Below the pieces are notes generated by a model, which saw only the letters and a program-made list of their open reading frames with translations, had not been told where the DNA came from and did no database searches. From the NCBI GenBank assembly GCA_938008165.1, contig CALLLP010000018.1, forward strand, positions 1 to 44,405: DNA of 44,405 nucleotides, given 5' to 3'. Shown one piece after another: positions 8,695 through 16,478 of this stretch. A program made the position numbers and the translations under genes. Source of the DNA: an uncultured Neomegalonema sp. GTDB taxonomy: Bacteria; Pseudomonadota; Alphaproteobacteria; Rhodobacterales; Rhodobacteraceae. Each line of letters starts with the position of its first letter. Position 1 is the first letter of the stretch.

Positions 8695-10050
8695 ATGACT
8701 CAGTACGATTATTCCCTCTTCGTCATCGGTGCGGGTTCCGGGGGTGTGCGCGCCGCTCGCGTCTCGGCGGGTATGGGCGCAAAAGTCGCGATTGCCGAGG
8801 AAAGCCGCTATGGCGGCACCTGCGTCATTCGCGGCTGCGTCCCGAAAAAGCTGATGGTCTATGCCTCGCAATTCGCCGATGCCTTCGAGGATGCCCAAGG
8901 CTATGGCTGGACACTGCCCGAACCCAGCTTTGACTGGGGCGCGCTGAAGACCGCCCGCGACGCCGAGATCGACCGGCTGGAGGGCATCTATGGCCGCCTG
9001 CTCGACGCTTCCGGTGTCACGCGCTTCGATCAACATGCCCGCATCGTGGATGCCCATACGGTTGCCCTGCGCGATGGCACGCAGATCACGGCGGAGACCA
9101 TCCTGATCGCGACGGGGGGGCGCCCGACCCTGCCCCCCTTCGAAGGGATCGAGCATGCCATCACCTCCGACGACATCTTTCATCTGGAGACCCAGCCGCG
9201 CAGCATCGTTTGTATCGGCGGCGGGTATATCTCGCTGGAATTTGCCTGCATTTTCCACGGTCTCGGAACCAAAGTCACCGTCAGCAACCGCTCGCCCGTC
9301 CTGCGCGGATTCGATGCGGATGTGCAGCGGCACCTGATGACCGAACTGACCGCCAAGGGCCTCGATTTTCGCATCGGCGTCAATGTCTCGTCAATCACCG
9401 AGAAAGACGGCCTGAAACATATCATCTACGAGGATGGCAGCACCGTGAGCGCCGAGGCGATCCTCGTGGCCACGGGCCGCTCGCCCCATGTGAACGGGCT
9501 GGGGCTGGAAGAGGCTGGCATCGAAACCGGCAAGGGCGGGGCAATCCCTGTGGATGCGTATTCCCGGACCGCCATCCCCTCGATCTACGCCATCGGGGAT
9601 GTGACCGACCGGGTGCAGCTGACCCCCGTGGCCATCCGCGAAGGCATGGCCTTTGCCGAGACGGTCTATAACGACAATCCGACCAGCCCCGACCACGACC
9701 TGATCGCCACGGCCATCTTTACCCAGCCCGAAATCGGCACCATCGGCATGACCGAGGCCGAAGCGCGCGACCGCCATGATGTCGATATCTATCGCAGCAC
9801 CTTCCGCCCGATGCTCGCCACGCTGGCCGGGCGTGAGGAAAAAACGCTGATGAAAATCATCGTGGACAAGGCCAGCGACAAGGTACTGGGCCTCCATATC
9901 GTCGGCCACCATTCCGGCGAAATGATCCAATGCGCCGCCATCGCCATAAAGATGGGCGCAACAAAAGCCGATTTCGACCGCACCATGGCCGTTCACCCCA
10001 CCAGCGCCGAGGAGCTGGTCACGATGCGCGAGCCGGTCGATCACGCATAA
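8695..10050 (+). CDS. gor: Glutathione-disulfide reductase
   Basis: 451-aa NADPH-dependent flavoprotein that reduces GSSG to GSH in the cytoplasm. FAD site GAGSGG near residue 12; redox pair Cys43/Cys48 in CVIRGCVPKK; second dinucleotide fold around GGGYISLEFACIFHGLG; FAD site 2 in YAIGDVT; catalytic His434 and Glu439 in HPTSAEE from the partner subunit. The CVxRGCVPKK form separates GR from lipoamide dehydrogenase. RBS GGAAAG upstream. The NADPH complements the pentose-phosphate role of the upstream rpiA. A 90-bp gap separates it from rpiA, so it may have its own promoter. Confidence 0.96.
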   Translation: MTQYDYSLFVIGAGSGGVRAARVSAGMGAKVAIAEESRYGGTCVIRGCVPKKLMVYASQFADAFEDAQGYGWTLPEPSFDWGALKTARDAEIDRLEGIYGRLLDASGVTRFDQHARIVDAHTVALRDGTQITAETILIATGGRPTLPPFEGIEHAITSDDIFHLETQPRSIVCIGGGYISLEFACIFHGLGTKVTVSNRSPVLRGFDADVQRHLMTELTAKGLDFRIGVNVSSITEKDGLKHIIYEDGSTVSAEAILVATGRSPHVNGLGLEEAGIETGKGGAIPVDAYSRTAIPSIYAIGDVTDRVQLTPVAIREGMAFAETVYNDNPTSPDHDLIATAIFTQPEIGTIGMTEAEARDRHDVDIYRSTFRPMLATLAGREEKTLMKIIVDKASDKVLGLHIVGHHSGEMIQCAAIAIKMGATKADFDRTMAVHPTSAEELVTMREPVDHA

Positions 10051-10086
10051 CCCACTGAAAAAAGAGCGGATCTGATACAATGTGCT

Positions 10087-10115
10087 TTGATGTTCAAAAC
10101 AATACAATGTATATA
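10087..10115 (+). promoter_or_regulatory. Candidate sigma-70 promoter
   Basis: TTGATG and TATATA separated by 17 bp in an AT-rich stretch unlike the flanking DNA. It would give a leader of about 65 nt for the small secreted protein at 10187. Confidence 0.5.
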
Positions 10116-10186
10116 AATCCAATTAAGGAACACATCGAAAACTTCGCGCCCTGCGCGATCGGAGCGTAGAGAAAAGGGGGGTGATC

Positions 10187-10477
10187 ATGCGCTATACGAT
10201 TGTGATGACTCTTGTTCTTACGACCCTGCCCCCCTCCTTCGCCCAAGGGATGGGCAATTCTGTCGACCGCTATACACGGATGCTGTTTAACGCATCCCTG
10301 CCACCGAACTGCCTGCCCGGCTGGTTCGGACGGGGGATCGGGCTGATCGCGACCTGCCATCTGGCCGGACGCACCCATATCCGGTTCATCGATGGCTTTA
10401 TCCTGCCATGCTCCCTACCCGACTGTCGCGATCACGCGGAGAGGGTGGAGCAGTTTCTGTACGGCAAGGGATTTTAG
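10187..10477 (+). CDS. Small secreted Cys-containing protein, unknown function
   Basis: 96-aa protein not recognised as a known family. Signal peptide MRYTIVMTLVLTTLPPSFA, then about 77 mature residues with Cys in NCLPGWF, ATCHLAG and PCSLPDC, which could form two disulfides in the periplasm. A perfect purine-rich ribosome site (AAAAGGGGGG) ends 5 nt before ATG 10187, supporting that start over the GTG at 10181. It has its own candidate promoter and a hairpin behind it, so it looks like a monocistronic gene. Confidence 0.65.
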   Translation: MRYTIVMTLVLTTLPPSFAQGMGNSVDRYTRMLFNASLPPNCLPGWFGRGIGLIATCHLAGRTHIRFIDGFILPCSLPDCRDHAERVEQFLYGKGF

Positions 10478-10520
10478 ACGATCCGGACCAATCCGGCATT
10501 TCGGTGCAGGGGGGGGTAGA

Positions 10521-10547
10521 GTGAAGCCCATATAGCTGGGGCTTCAC
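10521..10547. terminator. Hairpin between convergent genes
   Basis: GTGAAGCCC and GGGCTTCAC form a perfect 9-bp stem with a 9-nt loop. It lies between the 10477 stop (plus) and the 10622 stop (minus), and can serve both directions. No run of T follows on either strand; an operator role is the alternative. Confidence 0.5.
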
Positions 10548-10621
10548 TTAAGCGCTTTGGGCTGGCGCGATTTCCAAGCTGGAATGTTTATCGACATTCC
10601 TCGAAATCACGCCATCCCGCG

Positions 10622-11017
10622 TCACGCGCCATATTGCGCATCGGTCACTTTTTCCATCCAGTTCGCAGTGACGCCGTTTTCGGCCTCCTGCATGGCCATA
10701 TGGACCATGCCGGTATCGGGGGCGGCGCCGTGCCAGTGCTTTTCGCCGGGCGGGATCCAGATCGTATCGCCGGGCAGAATCTGGACCACCGCCTCGCCTT
10801 CGGTCTGGAACAGCCCCACCCCCGACAGGACATGCAAGGTCTGGCCCAGAGGATGCGTATGCCACGCCGTGCGCGCACCGGGGGCGAAGGTGACCCGGAT
10901 CGCCTTGACCCGCGCGGGGGCGGGGGCTTCGATGATCGGGTCCATCTGCACCGCGCCGGTAAAATACTCGGCGGAGGGCGTGACAGTGGGGCGGGCATTG
11001 GCGCGGTGGTGGATCAT
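10622..11017 (-). CDS. Cupin-domain protein
   Basis: 131-aa single-domain cupin. Metal ligands: His/His in TAWHTHPLGQ with Gln/His following in QTLHVLSG (cupin motif 1), and the second-motif segment GDTIWIPPGEKHWHGA with a terminal His. Small cupins of this shape (quercetinase-like, or manganese-dependent mandelonitrile-lyase-like) are widespread in alphaproteobacteria; substrate unknown. The next minus-strand gene upstream, the iron-binding protein, ends 47 bp before its start, so cotranscription is possible. Assignment to the fold is firm, to a reaction not. Confidence 0.85.
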   Translation of the reverse strand: MIHHRANARPTVTPSAEYFTGAVQMDPIIEAPAPARVKAIRVTFAPGARTAWHTHPLGQTLHVLSGVGLFQTEGEAVVQILPGDTIWIPPGEKHWHGAAPDTGMVHMAMQEAENGVTANWMEKVTDAQYGA

Positions 11018-11064
11018 GGGGGGAGCCTCCTTGAAAGATCAGACCCCATCCATAACACCGACCG

Positions 11065-12081
11065 TCAGGGATAGCCTACCCGGTCATAGGTGATCTGCGC
11101 GTCTTTCTGATGCACGCCCAGTTCGGAGACATTGAGGGAATCGGCATCGAAATCGCCCAACGCGGCAACCTCGGCGGAAACATCCGACCCTGCGACCACC
11201 GGAAACTCGTCATTGCCCGCCGAGAAATAGGCCTGTGCCGATTCGCTGGCGAGATAATCGAGGAACCGGATCGCGTTTTCGCGATTGGGGGCATGGGCGG
11301 CCACGCCACCGCCCGATATATTGACATGAGTGCCCCGGTCGCCCTGATTGGGAAAAACCCAGCCGATGGCGTCGATCCCGTCCGACAGGCCCTTGACAGG
11401 CTTACGCAACGCGCGCGCGAAATAATAGCTGTTCGCTATGACGATATCGCATTCGCCCGAAAGGATGCCGCGCAATTGGTCGGTATCGCCGCCCTGCGGC
11501 TTGCGCGCGAGGTTGTCGTACAGCCCTTGCGTCCATGCCGTCGCGGCCTCCTGGCCCGCATGGGAGACGATCGAGGCGAGCAGGGATTGCATGTAGATAT
11601 TCGAGGATGACCGGGCGCAGATCATGCCCTTGTATTGCGGATCGGCAAGGTCTTCATAGCGTTGCGGCGGGTTCTCTACCCGATCCTTGGCATAGAAGAT
11701 CATCCGCGCCCGCTGGGAGAAGGCATACCAGGATCCATCCGGGGCGCGCAGGTTTTCGGGAATGCGATCGGTCAGGACATCCGACTCGATTGGCTGGAAC
11801 AACCCCGCCTCATGCGCCCGCCACAGATTGCCCGCATCGACGGTCAGCAGGATATCGGCGGGACTGTTCTGACCCTCGACACGCATCCGCTCCATCAACG
11901 CCCCGGCCTTGGCCTCGATGCGATTGATCGTGATGCCCGTCGCGGCCTCGAAGTCGCTGTAGAGGCGCTCGTCGGTGTCGTAATGGCGCGAGGAATAGAG
12001 ATTCAGCTCACCCTCGGCAAAGGCCGATGTGGCGGTCACGGCAGCGAGCGCGAGCGAACTCAGAAGCGTTTGAATACGCAT
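11065..12081 (-). CDS. fbpA: Periplasmic Fe(III)-binding protein of an ABC transporter
   Basis: 338-aa solute-binding protein of the FbpA/FutA/AfuA ferric-binding class. Signal peptide MRIQTLLSSLALAAVTATSAFA, mature start EGELNLYSSRHYDTD. The iron-liganding tyrosines are expected in NSYYFAR (adjacent Tyr pair) and the N-terminal YSSRHY segment. FISGGG-like segment NISGGGVAAHAPN is typical of the family. No permease or ATPase gene is adjacent, so it works with components encoded elsewhere. Regulation is visible: an IscR-type operator (12135-12157) overlaps the TTGACT -35 hexamer on the minus strand, fitting iron control. Confidence 0.92.
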   Translation of the reverse strand: MRIQTLLSSLALAAVTATSAFAEGELNLYSSRHYDTDERLYSDFEAATGITINRIEAKAGALMERMRVEGQNSPADILLTVDAGNLWRAHEAGLFQPIESDVLTDRIPENLRAPDGSWYAFSQRARMIFYAKDRVENPPQRYEDLADPQYKGMICARSSSNIYMQSLLASIVSHAGQEAATAWTQGLYDNLARKPQGGDTDQLRGILSGECDIVIANSYYFARALRKPVKGLSDGIDAIGWVFPNQGDRGTHVNISGGGVAAHAPNRENAIRFLDYLASESAQAYFSAGNDEFPVVAGSDVSAEVAALGDFDADSLNVSELGVHQKDAQITYDRVGYP

Positions 12082-12134
12082 GAAAGACAGCTCCAGTTAT
12101 ACGGCGACAATATGATCGTCGCCATCACCCTAGC

Positions 12135-12157
12135 TATCCGACTATTTCAGTCAAGAA
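12135..12157 (-). promoter_or_regulatory. IscR type-1 / iron-Rhodo-box-like operator with -35 element
   Basis: The core GACTATTTCAGTC with flanking CC and AA fits the type-1 IscR pattern YYGACTRwwwYAGTCRR; read on the minus strand it is TTGACTGAAATAGTCGG. In Rhodobacterales a comparable motif (iron-Rhodo-box) is attributed to IscR. The minus-strand TTGACT within it is also a good -35 hexamer for the iron-binding protein gene, about 54 bp upstream of its start. A weaker GACTAATTTTGT lies next to it at 12166-12177. Confidence 0.65.
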
Positions 12158-12204
12158 TAAATTCCGACTAATTTTGTATGGTATAGATGAACGCCCCCGG
12201 CCCT

Positions 12205-12232
12205 GCCCTGCCGCATCCCATGACGGCAGGGC
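12205..12232 (-). terminator. Hairpin after the DM13 gene
   Basis: GCCCTGCCG and CGGCAGGGC form a perfect 9-bp stem around a 10-nt loop, 11 bp past the DM13 stop codon. No U tract, so Rho-independent termination is uncertain. Confidence 0.5.
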
Positions 12233-12242
12233 GGAATCCGGA

Positions 12243-12623
12243 TCAGTTGATTGCGGCTTTGCCCAGCGATACCGAGAATTTCTCGCACCAGATAAAGATC
12301 GTATCGAAGCCCGATACATCCATCCCGGCCGGGATCGGGAACAATTGCTCGCCGGTATTCGACGACAGCGGGCCGATCAGCGTGCCATCGGTATAGGTGC
12401 CCTGCGATCCGAAGCCGACCTTGGGATCAGGGGCACCATCGAGGAAGAAATCCGGGCCGAGGCGCACAGCTTTGCCGCCATTGTACTTCACGATGGAAAC
12501 GCCGCCCGTGACGACGTGATTGTTCTCGCCAACAAAACTGCCCGAACGGCTCGGACCGGCCTGTGCTGCGGTCGCGGCAAGGGTCAGGGCGAGGGCGGCG
12601 GCGGTGAAGGCTTTGGCAATCAT
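12243..12623 (-). CDS. Secreted DM13-domain protein
   Basis: 126-aa exported protein. Signal peptide MIAKAFTAAALALTLAATAAQA; the rest is one DM13 domain with GPDFFLDGAPDPKVGFG, a central G-Q/L-P segment (EQLFPIPAGMD) and the hallmark TIFIWCEKFSVSLGKA containing the single conserved Cys. DM13 domains are DOMON-associated and proposed to take part in extracytoplasmic redox chemistry. The start at 12623 has GGAG 8 nt upstream; the 41 extra upstream residues in frame have no signal-like character. It is divergent from the DRL-like gene. Biological partner unknown. Confidence 0.85.
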   Translation of the reverse strand: MIAKAFTAAALALTLAATAAQAGPSRSGSFVGENNHVVTGGVSIVKYNGGKAVRLGPDFFLDGAPDPKVGFGSQGTYTDGTLIGPLSSNTGEQLFPIPAGMDVSGFDTIFIWCEKFSVSLGKAAIN

Positions 12624-12759
12624 GGGTTTTCTCCGTTGCTTGGGTTGTGTCTGTCGTGGGGAAACAGATAGCCTGCATTTTGCCTCGCACCCCTGCCTTG
12701 CCAAAAACGTGAAGGGGCGCGATAGGTTTGCAACATCCCGTAACATAAGGACATATGCG

Positions 12760-14070
12760 ATGTACCTTCATAGCGCGTTGATGGCCCGCACCACCGAAAA
12801 CCGCCCCGTGCGCGCCGCCCTGATCGGGGCGGGAAAGTTCGGGTCGATGTTCCTGTCCCAAGTGCCGACGACGCCGGGGCTGGAGGTTGCGGTCATCGCC
12901 GATCTGCGCCCCGATGCGGCCCGCACGGCGTGTCGCGGGGTCGGCTGGAGCGCGGAACGGATCGCCGCTACGGATTTCACCGATGATGCCCTGCAAGCCA
13001 TCGCGCGGGACGATGTCGATGTCGTGATCGAAGCGACGGGTCATCCGGCGGCGGGCATCGCCCATGCGCTCGCGGCCATCCGCGCGGGTCGGCATATCGT
13101 GATGGTCAATGTCGAGGCGGATGCCTTGGCCGGGCCGTTACTGGCGGAGGAGGCGCACCGCGCGGGCGTGGTCTATTCGCTGGCCTATGGCGATCAGCCC
13201 GCCTTGATCGCGGAAATGGTCGATTGGGCGCGCTGCTGCGGCTTTACCGTCACGGCGGCGGGGAAGGGGACGAAATATATGCCCGCTTACCATGCATCGA
13301 CCCCCGATACGGTATGGGATCATTACGGCCTGACCGCCAAAGAGGCGACAGCGGCGGGCATGAACCCGAAAATGTTCAATTCGTTTCTGGATGGCACGAA
13401 ATCGGCGCTGGAGATGGCGGCGGTCGCCAATGCCTGCGCGCTGGACGTGCCAAAGGATGGGTTGGCCTTTCCGCCCTGCGGCATGGACGATCTGGCCCAT
13501 GTGCTGCGCCCCCGGTCGCAAGGCGGCGTCATGGCGGCGAGCGGCATGGTCGAGGTTGTCTCCTCGATGCAGCGCGATGGCGGGCCGGTCGAGCGGGATC
13601 TGCGCTGGGGCGTCTATGTCGTGATCGAGGCCCCGACCGATTATGCCGCCGCCTGCTTCACGCAATACGGCATGAATACCGATCCGACGGGGCGCTATTC
13701 GGCGATGTACAAACCCTTTCACCTGATCGGGCTGGAGCTGGGGATTTCTGTCCTCTCCGCCGCGCTGCTCGGACAATCGACGGGTGGCACCCGCGCCTTT
13801 ACCGGCGATGTGGTCGCCACCGCCAAGCGCGACCTGAAGGCGGGCGAGATGCTCGATGGCGAGGGGGGCGCCTGTGTCTGGGGCAAGCTGATGCCTGCCC
13901 GCGCCTCGCTCGCGGCGGGGGCGTTGCCCATCGGGCTGGCGCAGGATGTGACGCTGATCCGCGATGTGCCGACGGGCGCAGTCCTGCGCTGGGACGACGT
14001 GACGATTGACGAGACGACCGGTGCAGCACAGATTCGCCGCCAGATGGAAACCCGCTGCGCGCTCTCCTGA
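12760..14070 (+). CDS. NAD(P)-dependent oxidoreductase with SAF domain, DRL-like
   Basis: 436 aa. N-terminal Rossmann domain (ALIGAGKFGSMF; VVIEATGHP), homoserine-dehydrogenase-like; middle catalytic region with AAGKGTKYMPAYHASTPD; C-terminal ~90 residues are a SAF-like domain (DVVATAKRDLKAGEMLDGEGG). This architecture matches proteins often mis-named FlgA-like and the DRL family, of which a Brucella member replaces DXR in the MEP isoprenoid pathway. Most relatives act elsewhere or are uncharacterised, so DXR activity is not claimed. AAGGA lies 8 nt before ATG 12760. It is 14 bp from the ADP-ribosylglycohydrolase-like gene, indicating an operon. Confidence 0.8.
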   Translation: MYLHSALMARTTENRPVRAALIGAGKFGSMFLSQVPTTPGLEVAVIADLRPDAARTACRGVGWSAERIAATDFTDDALQAIARDDVDVVIEATGHPAAGIAHALAAIRAGRHIVMVNVEADALAGPLLAEEAHRAGVVYSLAYGDQPALIAEMVDWARCCGFTVTAAGKGTKYMPAYHASTPDTVWDHYGLTAKEATAAGMNPKMFNSFLDGTKSALEMAAVANACALDVPKDGLAFPPCGMDDLAHVLRPRSQGGVMAASGMVEVVSSMQRDGGPVERDLRWGVYVVIEAPTDYAAACFTQYGMNTDPTGRYSAMYKPFHLIGLELGISVLSAALLGQSTGGTRAFTGDVVATAKRDLKAGEMLDGEGGACVWGKLMPARASLAAGALPIGLAQDVTLIRDVPTGAVLRWDDVTIDETTGAAQIRRQMETRCALS

Positions 14071-14084
14071 AAGGATACCCCCCC

Positions 14085-14990
14085 GTGACCCACGCCGCCG
14101 CCCATGCCCTGATCGGGGCCTATATCGCCGATGCCGCCACGCTGGGCGTCCACTGGCTCTACGACCCCGCGCGAATCGCCGATCTGGGCGATGCGCTCTG
14201 GCGCGAACCGGATGCGGCGGATTTCGATGGAGCGAAGGGCGTCTTCGTCCACCATGGCAAGCGATCCGGCGATCTGTCGCAATACGGCACCCAGATGCGG
14301 GTGATGATCCGCGCACTGACAGGCGGATCATTCGACGCGCAGACCTATGCGCAGACCTTCGCACAGGCTTTTGGGCCGGGCGGCTGGTGGCAGGGCTATA
14401 CCGACAAGGCGACAAAAGGCACCCTGGCCAATATCGCCGCCGACACCACCCCCACCGGCGCCAATGACGACCAGATTCCGGCGCTGTCGGGCCTGCCCGC
14501 CCTGCTGGCGGTCGGCGCGGATGCGGAGACCTGCGCGCAAGCCGTGGCCTGCATCAGCCATCACGCCACGACCGCCGCCCATGCCCCTGCCGCCGCCGAG
14601 GCGCTGCGCCTCGTCATGGCCGGGAACCGCATTGAGGATGCCCTCGCCGGAGGGGTCGAAGCCGCCGGAGAAAGCGCCCGCACCGCCCTCGCCGCTGCCC
14701 TTGCCAGCGATGCCGATCCGGTTGCCTATGCCGGGGATGTGGGCCGCGCCTGCCCCCTGCCGCAAACCCTGCCCGTCGCCTTTCGCATCGCCGCAACCGC
14801 GCGCACTTATCGCGAGGCGGTCGAGATCAATGCGCGGGTCGGGGGCGATAATTGCGGGCGCGCGATCTTTCTGGGGGCGCTGTTCGGCGCGGGCGATCCT
14901 CCGCCCCCGCTCTGGGCCGCGCGCCTGAATGACGGACCGGCCCTCGCGGCGGAGATAGAGGCACTGGTACGCGCCCGGACGACCGGATAG
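14085..14990 (+). CDS. ADP-ribosylglycohydrolase-fold protein with divergent metal motifs
   Basis: 301 aa, GTG start preceded by AAAGGAT. All-helical ADP-ribosylglycohydrolase (ARH/DraG/J1-crystallin) fold: N-terminal GAYIADAATLGVHW, a DLSQYGTQM segment where DraG has TDDT, and C-terminal GGDNCGRAIFLGALFGAG where DraG has GGDTDT. Thus several Mg-coordinating Asp/Thr residues of true ADP-ribosyl-arginine hydrolases are replaced, in the style of the crystallin J1-like subgroup. Catalysis on ADP-ribose is therefore uncertain. The sequence is Ala-rich (~20% by eye). Coupled to the upstream DRL-like gene; cmk follows after 34 bp. Confidence 0.82.
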   Translation: MTHAAAHALIGAYIADAATLGVHWLYDPARIADLGDALWREPDAADFDGAKGVFVHHGKRSGDLSQYGTQMRVMIRALTGGSFDAQTYAQTFAQAFGPGGWWQGYTDKATKGTLANIAADTTPTGANDDQIPALSGLPALLAVGADAETCAQAVACISHHATTAAHAPAAAEALRLVMAGNRIEDALAGGVEAAGESARTALAAALASDADPVAYAGDVGRACPLPQTLPVAFRIAATARTYREAVEINARVGGDNCGRAIFLGALFGAGDPPPPLWAARLNDGPALAAEIEALVRARTTG

Positions 14991-15024
14991 ACAGGGCCGC
15001 GTTTCGTCCATCGGAAAGCCGCCC

Positions 15025-15660
15025 ATGACCCAGCTTCTCACCATCGCCATCGACGGCCCCGCCGCCTCTGGCAAGGGCACCATCGCCCGCCGGATCGCCG
15101 CGCGTTATGGCCTGCGCCATCTGGATACGGGGCTGCTCTACCGGGCCGTGGCGGTGCTCTGCGCCGGGGATGGCATTCCCTTGGCCGATGAGCGGGCAAC
15201 GGGCGAGCGGGCCATGCGTCTCGATCCCGCCGATCTGGAGCGGGACGGCCTGCGCAGTGCCGCCGCCGGACGCGGGGCCTCGGTCGTGGCGGCGCATCCG
15301 GCGGTCCGGGCGGCCCTGCTCGACTGGCAGCGGGATTTTGCGCAAGAGGCGCCCGGCGCAGTGCTCGATGGGCGCGATATCGGCACTGTCGTTCTGCCAA
15401 AGGCCCGCGCAAAGCTGTTCGTGACCGCCGACCCGGATGTGCGCGCCGCCCGGCGCTGGCGCGAATTATCGAAGGATCGCGAGATCGCCTATCGCGACGT
15501 GCTGCGTGATATCGAGGAACGCGACGCCCGCGATGCCGCCCGCACCGATGCCCCGATGCGCCGGGCAGAGGGGGCCGATCTGCTCGATACCACCACCATG
15601 ACCATCGAGGGCGCAGTGACCGAAGCGATTCACCTGATCGACGGTCAACTCGCCGGATGA
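15025..15660 (+). CDS. cmk: Cytidylate kinase
   Basis: Phosphorylates CMP/dCMP to the diphosphate with ATP. 211 aa, somewhat short but within the bacterial range. P-loop GPAASGKGT (11-19), DTGLLYRAVA (CMP-binding), DGRDIGTVVLPKA, and the LID/C-terminal region DREIAYRDVLRDIEERDARD. RBS GGAAAG 7 nt before the ATG. In many Rhodobacterales cmk lies by aroA or rpsA; here it follows the ARH-like gene instead. Confidence 0.95.
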   Translation: MTQLLTIAIDGPAASGKGTIARRIAARYGLRHLDTGLLYRAVAVLCAGDGIPLADERATGERAMRLDPADLERDGLRSAAAGRGASVVAAHPAVRAALLDWQRDFAQEAPGAVLDGRDIGTVVLPKARAKLFVTADPDVRAARRWRELSKDREIAYRDVLRDIEERDARDAARTDAPMRRAEGADLLDTTTMTIEGAVTEAIHLIDGQLAG

Positions 15661-15798
15661 TATTTTCGCAAGCGCGATAAATGTACGACGGATGCCCGCC
15701 GCGACGGCGTGGAAGGATCATCGGATGCAGACAAGGGCATAAAGACCCGGTCCCCGCATCCCAGCTGAAGACCTTTCGAGCACCACCGGAGTATCATC

Positions 15799-16383
15799 AT
15801 GAAAATCAAGACAAAAATCGTCATTGCGGCCCTTACCTGCGTCGGTATCGCCAGCGCGGCCCTTGCCCATAATCAGGGTCATGGGGGCGGCAAAGGCGCC
15901 CGTGCCGAACGGATGTTCGAGCGGATGGACACAGATCAAGACGGCCGCGTCACCCGCGAGGATGCCCGCGCCTACGCCGCCGACCGCTTTGCGCGGATGG
16001 ATGCGAATAACGATGGCCAGATCACGAAGGCCGAACGCCGCGACGCGCGCAAGGCGCATCGGGCGGAGCGCATCGCCCGCATGGATACCGATGGCGACGG
16101 CAGGATTTCGAAAGCGGAAATGAGCGCCGCCGCCAATGATCGCGCCGCCCGCCGCTTTGCGCGGCTCGACACCGATGGCGACGGCCTCATCGCCATCGCC
16201 GATATCGCCGAGAGACGCGCCAGATACAGCGACCGTCATCACCGCCACGGCGAGCGCAGCAAGATCGGCAAACACGGCCCCGCGACCAAGGCGAGGATGG
16301 AAGAACGCATCCTGAAACGCTTTTCCCGCATCGACAAGGACGGCGATGGCGTCATCACCATCGAAACTATCCGCAATCGCTGA
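15799..16383 (+). CDS. Secreted EF-hand calcium-binding protein, five loops
   Basis: 194 aa with signal peptide MKIKTKIVIAALTCVGIASAALA. Five canonical 12-residue EF-hand loops can be read: DTDQDGRVTRED, DANNDGQITKAE, DTDGDGRISKAE, DTDGDGLIAIAD and DKDGDGVITIET. The first three end in an acidic position-12 ligand; loops four (D) and five (T) are less canonical there. The linker segments are rich in Arg, His and Lys (HRAERIARM, DRHHRHGERSKIGKHG). Probably a periplasmic or envelope Ca2+ buffer or sensor; no enzyme domain is attached. Cotranscription with cmk is unlikely given the 138-bp gap. Confidence 0.88.
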   Translation: MKIKTKIVIAALTCVGIASAALAHNQGHGGGKGARAERMFERMDTDQDGRVTREDARAYAADRFARMDANNDGQITKAERRDARKAHRAERIARMDTDGDGRISKAEMSAAANDRAARRFARLDTDGDGLIAIADIAERRARYSDRHHRHGERSKIGKHGPATKARMEERILKRFSRIDKDGDGVITIETIRNR

Positions 16384-16391
16384 CATCCAAA

Positions 16392-16430
16392 CGCAATGAG
16401 CGGCCCTGTTGAAACGGGTCGGTCATTGCG
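16392..16430. terminator. Long hairpin after EF-hand gene
   Basis: CGCAATGA ... TCATTGCG closes a perfect 8-bp outer stem, with an inner CCC/GGG stem around TGTTGAAAC. It starts 9 bp past the stop codon. It lacks a T run, ending GTTTCC. Confidence 0.5.
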
Positions 16431-16478
16431 GTTTCCGAATATCTGACATTTGCCGATAGATCGCGTATCTGTCGGGGT

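Noticed and set aside
13138..14415. 425-codon minus-strand frame
   Set aside because: Crosses two convincing plus-strand genes and is Arg/His-rich without domains.
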